Positions 35,288 through 39,682 of a stretch of 39,682 nt of DNA are shown here, piece by piece. How positions within the stretch are numbered: position 1 is the stretch's first letter; each line of letters starts with the position of its first letter. Under the pieces are notes generated by a model. It saw nothing but the letters and a program-made list of their open reading frames with translations. It was not told the DNA's origin and searched no databases. Source of the DNA: JBNKEI01 sp050288705 (GTDB taxonomy: Bacteria > Myxococcota > Myxococcia > Myxococcales > UBA5297). The stretch spans positions 1-39,682 of the forward strand of contig JBNKEI010000029.1 in NCBI GenBank assembly GCA_050288705.1. Direction: 5' to 3'. Both the position numbers and the translations under genes were made by a program.

Positions 35288-35291
35288 GCTT
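35264..35291. promoter_or_regulatory. 28-bp dyad, possible operator of sctV
   Basis: The sequence is AAGCATT, three bases, GCTTAAGC, three bases, AATGCTT. The outer 7-bp arms are perfect inverted repeats and the central 8 bp is itself palindromic, so 22 of 28 positions are symmetric about one centre. It covers the end of the -35, the whole spacer and the -10 of the candidate promoter, where a bound dimer or tetramer would block transcription. Confidence 0.6.
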
Positions 35292-35311
35292 GCACCAAAT
35301 TCGGAGGTCTC

Positions 35312-37417
35312 TTGAAGTCAGGATTGCTCTCAAAATATAGCGACATTGTGTTGGCAGTACTTATTTTGGGGATCGTGGGAATGCTCATTGTTCCCCTCCC
35401 CACGTTTCTGCTAGACATTCTCATCACTACCAACATCAGCATCGGGGTAGTTTTAATCTTAGTAGCTATTTACATTCCAAAAGCTCTTAATATTTCGAGC
35501 TATCCCACTCTTCTTTTGCTCACTACACTCTTTAGACTAGCGCTCAACGTTAGCTCTACCCGGCTTATTTTGCTCCAAGGCGATGCTGGCGAGGTGATCA
35601 CGGCTTTTGGCAATTTTGTGGTGCGGGGCAATTTTGTGGTTGGTTTCATTATTTTTGCCATCCTTACCATTATTCAGTTTTTGGTTATAGCTAAAGGAAG
35701 TGAACGTGTAGCTGAAGTCACCGCTCGGTTCACTCTTGATGCCATGCCCGGCAAACAAATGTCTATCGATGCCGACATGCGCTCGGGAGCAATCGATCAA
35801 GACGAGGGAAAACTCCGACGGCGAAATCTTGAGCGAGAGAACTCTTTGTTTGGCGCAATGGATGGCGCAATGAAGTTTGTCAAAGGTGATACCATCGCCG
35901 GAATTATCATTGCAGTAATCAACATTATTGGCGGCTTGATAATTGGAGTTACTTTCCGCGACATGACCATCGGAGAAGCTGCCAAGCTGTACACTCTTCT
36001 CACTATTGGTGACGGCTTGGTTTCTCAAATTCCTGCTCTGCTCATTTCTACTTCGGCCGGAATAATCGTGACGCGCATAGAAGGAGAAGAAGAAGGAGGC
36101 AACCTTGGTAGAGATATTACTGGACAACTGACTCAACAGCCGAAAGCAATCGCTATTGCATCAGCCATGCTCGGTCTGCTCGCCATTATTCCCGGACTAC
36201 CTACTGTTCCTTTTCTGCTCATGGGCGCAGTCGCTGGAGGCGGAAGTTACCTAATGCTAAAAAAATCAAAACCGACTTCGAAAGATGAATCTGGAGAAGA
36301 CGGTGGCGAAGAAGGTACACCTAGCCCAATCGAGCCAGACGTAAAAAGACCGGTAAACCCTGATAGCGAACTCTTCGTTCCGATTGTCACTCCGATTGTT
36401 TTGGAGGTTTCTGATGCTTTGGTGCCCTGCGTGGATTCTCGCCAGGATGGAGGACGATTTCTCAATGAGCTTGTTCCGTTTATGCGCGATGGGCTATTTG
36501 TGGAACTTGGGGTTCGCTTTCCCGGCGTTCGCGCACGAGGTAATCCTAACCTAAAACCGGGCGGCTATCTAGTCCAAATCAACGAAGTCCCCGTAGACAG
36601 TGGACAAACAATGCTGGGTTACTTGCTTGTCAATGACACAGTAGACCGTTTGCAGCTCATGAACATTGAAGCAACTGAAGCCATCAATCCAGCTACTCGC
36701 CAGCAGTGTTCATGGGTTGCAGAAGAGCACAAAGATATTCTGGAATCGGCCGGCCTAACTACCTGGGACTCGCCGAGCTATATAATTTTGCACCTCGCCG
36801 GTCTACTACGACGCAACGCACGCGATTTCTTGGGAGTACAAGAAGTCCAAACCAGCCTCGAGCAACTAGAAAAAGCGCTACCGGCGTTGGTTAGAGAGTG
36901 TATTCCCAAAGTGATCTCGGTGCTAAAGCTTACCGACATAATGCAGCGACTGGTAGAAGAAGAAATAAGCGTGCGCGACATGCGCAGCGTTCTACAAGCA
37001 CTTGCCGAGCATGGGCAGGAAGAAGCTGACAATGTAATGCTAACCGAGCATGTTCGTGCTTCCATGAAACGCTACATCAGCCATAAGTATAGCCGCGGCC
37101 AAAACAGCTTAGTGGTGTATCTACTCGACCCTCAAATCGAAGAAGCAATTCGATCAGCAATTAAACACACCAGTTCCGGTAGCCACCTCGCCCTAGAGCC
37201 AGAACTTGCCCAGGAAATAGTTGGTGCAGTGAGCCAAGAATGCAACCGCCTACCTCCCACTGCTCAACGGCCAGTAATTCTGACCGCCATGGACATTCGA
37301 CGCTACGTGCGCAAGCTCCTGGAATACGAATTCATGCCGCCTTTTAGCGTGGTCAGCTTCCAAGAGCTTTCTCCAGAAATGAATATTCAGCCTATTGCCC
37401 GCATCTCGCTTTCATAA
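35312..37417 (+). CDS. sctV: Type III secretion export gate SctV (LcrD/YscV/InvA family)
   Basis: Inner-membrane export gate of a type III secretion system, forming a nonamer that guides substrates into the channel. The 701-residue protein has seven to eight membrane helices in residues 13-315, the family signature RFTLDAMPGKQMSIDADMR (140-158), and a large cytosolic substrate-binding domain (about 355-701). It is nearer to the non-flagellar branch than to FlhA: FGNFVVRGNFVVG, KGSERVAEVTARF, RGQNSLVVYLLDPQIEEAIR and the end INIQ-type PIARISLS follow YscV/LcrD closely. The start is TTG 35312, 4 nt after GGAGG. No other type III genes are in the window, so its partners lie elsewhere or further out. 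It is convergent with the MscS gene (30-nt gap). Confidence 0.9.
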   Translation: MKSGLLSKYSDIVLAVLILGIVGMLIVPLPTFLLDILITTNISIGVVLILVAIYIPKALNISSYPTLLLLTTLFRLALNVSSTRLILLQGDAGEVITAFGNFVVRGNFVVGFIIFAILTIIQFLVIAKGSERVAEVTARFTLDAMPGKQMSIDADMRSGAIDQDEGKLRRRNLERENSLFGAMDGAMKFVKGDTIAGIIIAVINIIGGLIIGVTFRDMTIGEAAKLYTLLTIGDGLVSQIPALLISTSAGIIVTRIEGEEEGGNLGRDITGQLTQQPKAIAIASAMLGLLAIIPGLPTVPFLLMGAVAGGGSYLMLKKSKPTSKDESGEDGGEEGTPSPIEPDVKRPVNPDSELFVPIVTPIVLEVSDALVPCVDSRQDGGRFLNELVPFMRDGLFVELGVRFPGVRARGNPNLKPGGYLVQINEVPVDSGQTMLGYLLVNDTVDRLQLMNIEATEAINPATRQQCSWVAEEHKDILESAGLTTWDSPSYIILHLAGLLRRNARDFLGVQEVQTSLEQLEKALPALVRECIPKVISVLKLTDIMQRLVEEEISVRDMRSVLQALAEHGQEEADNVMLTEHVRASMKRYISHKYSRGQNSLVVYLLDPQIEEAIRSAIKHTSSGSHLALEPELAQEIVGAVSQECNRLPPTAQRPVILTAMDIRRYVRKLLEYEFMPPFSVVSFQELSPEMNIQPIARISLS

Positions 37418-37447
37418 CCGAAGACTATCACCAGTTGACAGCGAATT

Positions 37448-39040
37448 TTAGGCCACTTGCCGAGCGGTTTGTGCGGCTGATGGTAAATCTCCTTCTAAGC
37501 GGTGGCGAGGCAAATAACGTCCCTCTTCCAGGTGTTGTAAATACTTCACTAAACCCTCCCGGACATCGCACCTTAAATCCCAGTTTTTGGAAGCATCTTC
37601 TGAAGACACCAAAGCGCGCAAAGTTAGACTACGATCGCTCATTGCGGTTACCTGAAGACCGCAAACACGTTGGTCCCATAACGGGTGACTCTCGCATATT
37701 CTGGTTAATTCCTTACGAACCATGTCAGTAGGTACAGTGAAATCAGCATGAATTTCTACTGTCCCCATTATTTGGGGAGTTACCTTGGTCCAATTTTGAA
37801 AGGAGTTTTCCAAGAATTTTTGGATGGGCACGATCAAACGCCGCAAGTCCCAGACTTTAACCACCACGTAGGTTAAATGTATTTCTTCAATCCATCCCCA
37901 TTCTCCCTCAACAATTACGGTGTCGCCTATGCGTATTGGCTGAGTAAGTGAGAGCTGGATACCAGCCAAAAGAGAGGAAATCGAACGCTGAGCCGCCAAA
38001 CCAACCACAATACCGGCAATTCCCGCAGAAGCCAGCAATGACATACCTACAGTACGTACTGAGTCGAACTGCAAAAAAACTAGTGACCCGGCTACTACCC
38101 AAATGACCACTGCGGCAATGCGCTTAAGCAGCACCACCTGGGTATGTAATCCGCGCTTTCTTCCCTCGTCGCCACCAATAAGTTGCGAAACCCTTCCTAT
38201 CAGCAGGTCACACACTGGGTTGAGGATTCTGGTCAAAATCCACGCCGAAGCAATCAGAAATAGCGAACTACGCATATGCTCAGCAGGAGTACGAACCGCA
38301 TCTGGAAGCTGTAATGGCGCAAGGGACCATCCGAAAATGAGCAGACCCAAGAACAGAGTGGCTGGCCTACCTACGGCACCTAGTAGGCGATCATCCCATT
38401 CTGAACGAGTGTGGCGAGTTATCGAGCACGCAACGGAAAAAAGCCACGAACCAACCACGCGAGCCAATATCCAAGAAAGACACAAAGCAATGACCAGGCC
38501 CAGCCACCGCCACGCCTCCATCCCAAGAACCTCAAATACCAAAAATGAAGGGATATGGGTCGCTAGCCATCCGCGCTTGTCACTAGACTCTAGCTCAGAG
38601 ATAATAACCGGAATTTTCGCTACAGTATTTGCAGAGAATTTCCAGACGGGAGTCCCTTCGCCATTCACTTCCCCGTGTAGAACAATGGGAACTGCCTGCG
38701 TACCTACCGCAACAGTACCTAACACTTCGCGATACTCGCCATAATCAGGGTTCCCCATGGAGTTGTTGGAAACCAGATCCACTTTAAGGTCGACCGCTTT
38801 CTCTAGTACTGATTTTAACTGTCGAGCGAGAACTAGCCCTCGCTCCGCACGCTCGGATTCGGGGTAAGAACTTAAATCGAGAGCTGCAGAGGCTTCTGCA
38901 AATTGCCCATCCTTTACGAGTTCCAAAAAGGACTGCAAGGCCTTCCGAGGAGTAGCAAATTTGTTTGAGTCTATGGACTCCACTGGTCCGGTAGCAGCAA
39001 GAAAAAGGGCCAATAACCCGCAAAGATGGGTGTTGATCAT
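37448..39040 (-). CDS. MscS-family mechanosensitive channel protein
   Basis: A 530-residue inner-membrane channel that should open on osmotic downshock. Residues 1-22 form a signal peptide or first helix (CGLLALFLAATGPV). A periplasmic alpha-helical domain follows (about 25-150). Four or five membrane helices lie at about 165-350, the last being the pore helix GIAGIVVGLAAQRSISSLLAG, then the MscS beta domain (RIGDTVIVEGEWGWIEEIHL) and a C-terminal alpha/beta domain. It belongs to the larger MscS class with an extra periplasmic part. The ATG has AGGAG upstream, 11 nt away. It converges on sctV and has no visible functional tie to it. Confidence 0.9.
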   Translation of the reverse strand: MINTHLCGLLALFLAATGPVESIDSNKFATPRKALQSFLELVKDGQFAEASAALDLSSYPESERAERGLVLARQLKSVLEKAVDLKVDLVSNNSMGNPDYGEYREVLGTVAVGTQAVPIVLHGEVNGEGTPVWKFSANTVAKIPVIISELESSDKRGWLATHIPSFLVFEVLGMEAWRWLGLVIALCLSWILARVVGSWLFSVACSITRHTRSEWDDRLLGAVGRPATLFLGLLIFGWSLAPLQLPDAVRTPAEHMRSSLFLIASAWILTRILNPVCDLLIGRVSQLIGGDEGRKRGLHTQVVLLKRIAAVVIWVVAGSLVFLQFDSVRTVGMSLLASAGIAGIVVGLAAQRSISSLLAGIQLSLTQPIRIGDTVIVEGEWGWIEEIHLTYVVVKVWDLRRLIVPIQKFLENSFQNWTKVTPQIMGTVEIHADFTVPTDMVRKELTRICESHPLWDQRVCGLQVTAMSDRSLTLRALVSSEDASKNWDLRCDVREGLVKYLQHLEEGRYLPRHRLEGDLPSAAQTARQVA

Positions 39041-39424
39041 CTTGCAAATATCTCCTGTCTTTTTACGCTGACAATAGCACTATTAACCGATAAACCCGCT
39101 ACCGTAACTGTAAATAGACGTGGGGGTCAATCTTCCGAAGGCGCGTGTAAGTCGGCTTCTACAGCCACTGGCTGGATACTTTAAGTCAGGAAAGCTAGGG
39201 CGTGTCCCCATATCCGGCACCACGCCCTCCGTCATTCCCGCAAAAGTGGGAATCCAGGGGGCACCACAGTCGAAAGACCAGCTTGCATTCCGATCTGACT
39301 TTTGGTTTTGGCTTTGGATGGCGGTACGACTGTCGTTGGACGAGACGCTGCCGTTGTCGCTATGGGTTGCGCAATGCTATGGCTGAGAATCTGAACGAGC
39401 AGATACCAATCACGGGACGCCGCG
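39041..39424. other. Intergenic region between mscS-type gene and GIY-YIG remnant
   Basis: A 384-base stretch whose base composition looks richer in GC than the flanking genes. It contains the two-hairpin repeat at 39197-39253. A short plus-strand frame runs across the hairpins (39120-39386) but shows no protein-like features. I see no tRNA and no clear promoter. Confidence 0.5.
39197..39253. repeat. Two-hairpin palindromic repeat (REP-like)
   Basis: The first hairpin has perfect 8-bp arms AGGGCGTG (39197-39204) and CACGCCCT (39221-39228). The second, six bases further, has ATTCCCGC (39234-39241) and GTGGGAAT (39246-39253) around AAAA, with one G-U pair. The second matches the widespread proteobacterial motif CATTCCCGC-N4-GCGGGAATCC, often found beside small GIY-YIG genes, as here. 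Confidence 0.7.
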
Positions 39425-39682
39425 ATGACAAAGCAGCCCGCTGTTTACATACTCGCAAACAAGCGGATGGAACGATCTACGTCGGCGTGACCAGCGACCT
39501 CGTTCAACGCGTCTGGCAACACAGAAATGATATCGTGCAGGGCTTCACCGCCAAATACAAGGTCCATATCTTGGTGTACTATGAGTTGTTCGAGGACATG
39601 ATGACCGCAATTGGTCGTGAAAAGCAGCTAAAAAAGTGGCGTCGTGCGTGGAAGATGGGTCTCATCGAAAAAACGAACCCTG
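39425..39682 (+). pseudogene. GIY-YIG endonuclease (COG2827-like), frameshifted and cut by the window edge
   Basis: A small stand-alone GIY-YIG nuclease of the COG2827 type, normally about 95 residues. ATG 39425 starts MTKQPAVYILANKR, exactly the family's N-terminus, but the frame then fails: the expected NGT that follows requires one more base near 39467. Beyond that point a different frame (codons from GGA 39469) continues GTIYVGVTSDLVQRVWQHR, then GFTAKYKVH and REKQLKKWRRAWKMGLIE, all typical. Either one base was lost and the gene is broken, or the read has an error. The sequence ends before the stop codon. In the downstream frame an ATG at 39379 gives an unbroken alternative N-terminus without family similarity. 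Confidence 0.75.

Larger units (their letters stand above)
34993..35311 (+). other. Region upstream of sctV
   Basis: 319 bases with no gene on the plus strand. A minus-strand frame could encode a protein starting MSSSKKEGISAPAERD (ATG at 35197), but it lacks a ribosome site and runs 110 nt into the acidic-protein gene, so I do not call it. The right end carries the sctV promoter candidate and a large dyad (35260-35291). Confidence 0.5.

Noticed and set aside
35312..37417. Flagellar FlhA identity
   Set aside because: Signature loops and the C-terminus follow the YscV/LcrD branch more closely, and no flagellar genes are nearby.
38103..38744. 213-residue plus-strand frame opposite the MscS-type gene
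   Set aside because: Entirely within a well-supported gene on the other strand and Arg/Ser/Thr-rich, as expected of an antisense shadow.
39120..39386. 88-residue frame upstream of the GIY-YIG remnant
   Set aside because: It runs across the two-hairpin repeat and shows no protein-like pattern or ribosome site.

Overview
The window reads as a chromosomal segment of a Gram-negative bacterium, most probably from the deltaproteobacterial assemblage (Myxococcota, Bdellovibrionota or a related lineage). The pointers are a 16S gene with ordinary bacterial signatures, LPS-core heptosyltransferases, an FYDLN-acid protein, a protein joining an MJ0042 zinc ribbon, a GYF-like domain and an AgmX/PglI-type C-terminus, a VWA/amidotransferase-like protein paired with a DUF4159 protein, a PilZ protein, and a non-flagellar type III secretion export gate. 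The phylum is inferred from gene content and recalled 16S features, not from a search.

Layout. Positions 1-2356 hold an rRNA operon on the minus strand: two candidate tandem promoters, a leader with a boxA-like site, 16S, tRNA-Ile(GAU) and tRNA-Ala(UGC); the 23S lies beyond the left edge. It follows a minus-strand operon waaF - second GT9 heptosyltransferase - yicC-type nuclease - gmk (2379-5937). From 6137 to 15425 are mostly plus-strand housekeeping genes: an enlarged DgkA-like kinase, thiL, a chemoreceptor, a zinc-ribbon membrane protein, a DinG/YoaA helicase, a YIP1-like protein, a DUF2752 protein and plsY, with a PilZ protein and a HAD phosphatase on the other strand. From 15435 to 26265 come the VWA and DUF4159 pair, a small tail-anchored protein with uvrC, a GNAT protein, rho, ssb, the FYDLN protein and the GYF/AgmX-like protein. 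From 26262 to 30540 is a minus-strand run of replication and translation genes: rplY, pth, rpsF, rpsR, rplI, dnaB.

The accessory part is 30541-37417. A pair of small genes (a hydrophobic, glycine-rich protein and an acidic protein of about 105 residues) occurs twice, once on each side of hflX. A lone sctV-type export gate lies just after the second copy. The first copy carries an extra phage-like GNAT gene. The two acidic proteins match at 52 of 98 ungapped columns and the two hydrophobic proteins at 24 of 70 (counted by hand), so this is a real duplication. The sctV promoter region contains a 28-bp dyad that looks like an operator. I infer, without proof, that the small proteins are substrates and partners of the secretion system.

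The right end (37448-39682) has an MscS-type channel, a two-hairpin palindromic repeat and a GIY-YIG endonuclease gene broken by an apparent one-base deletion. I saw no CRISPR array, integrase or insertion sequence.
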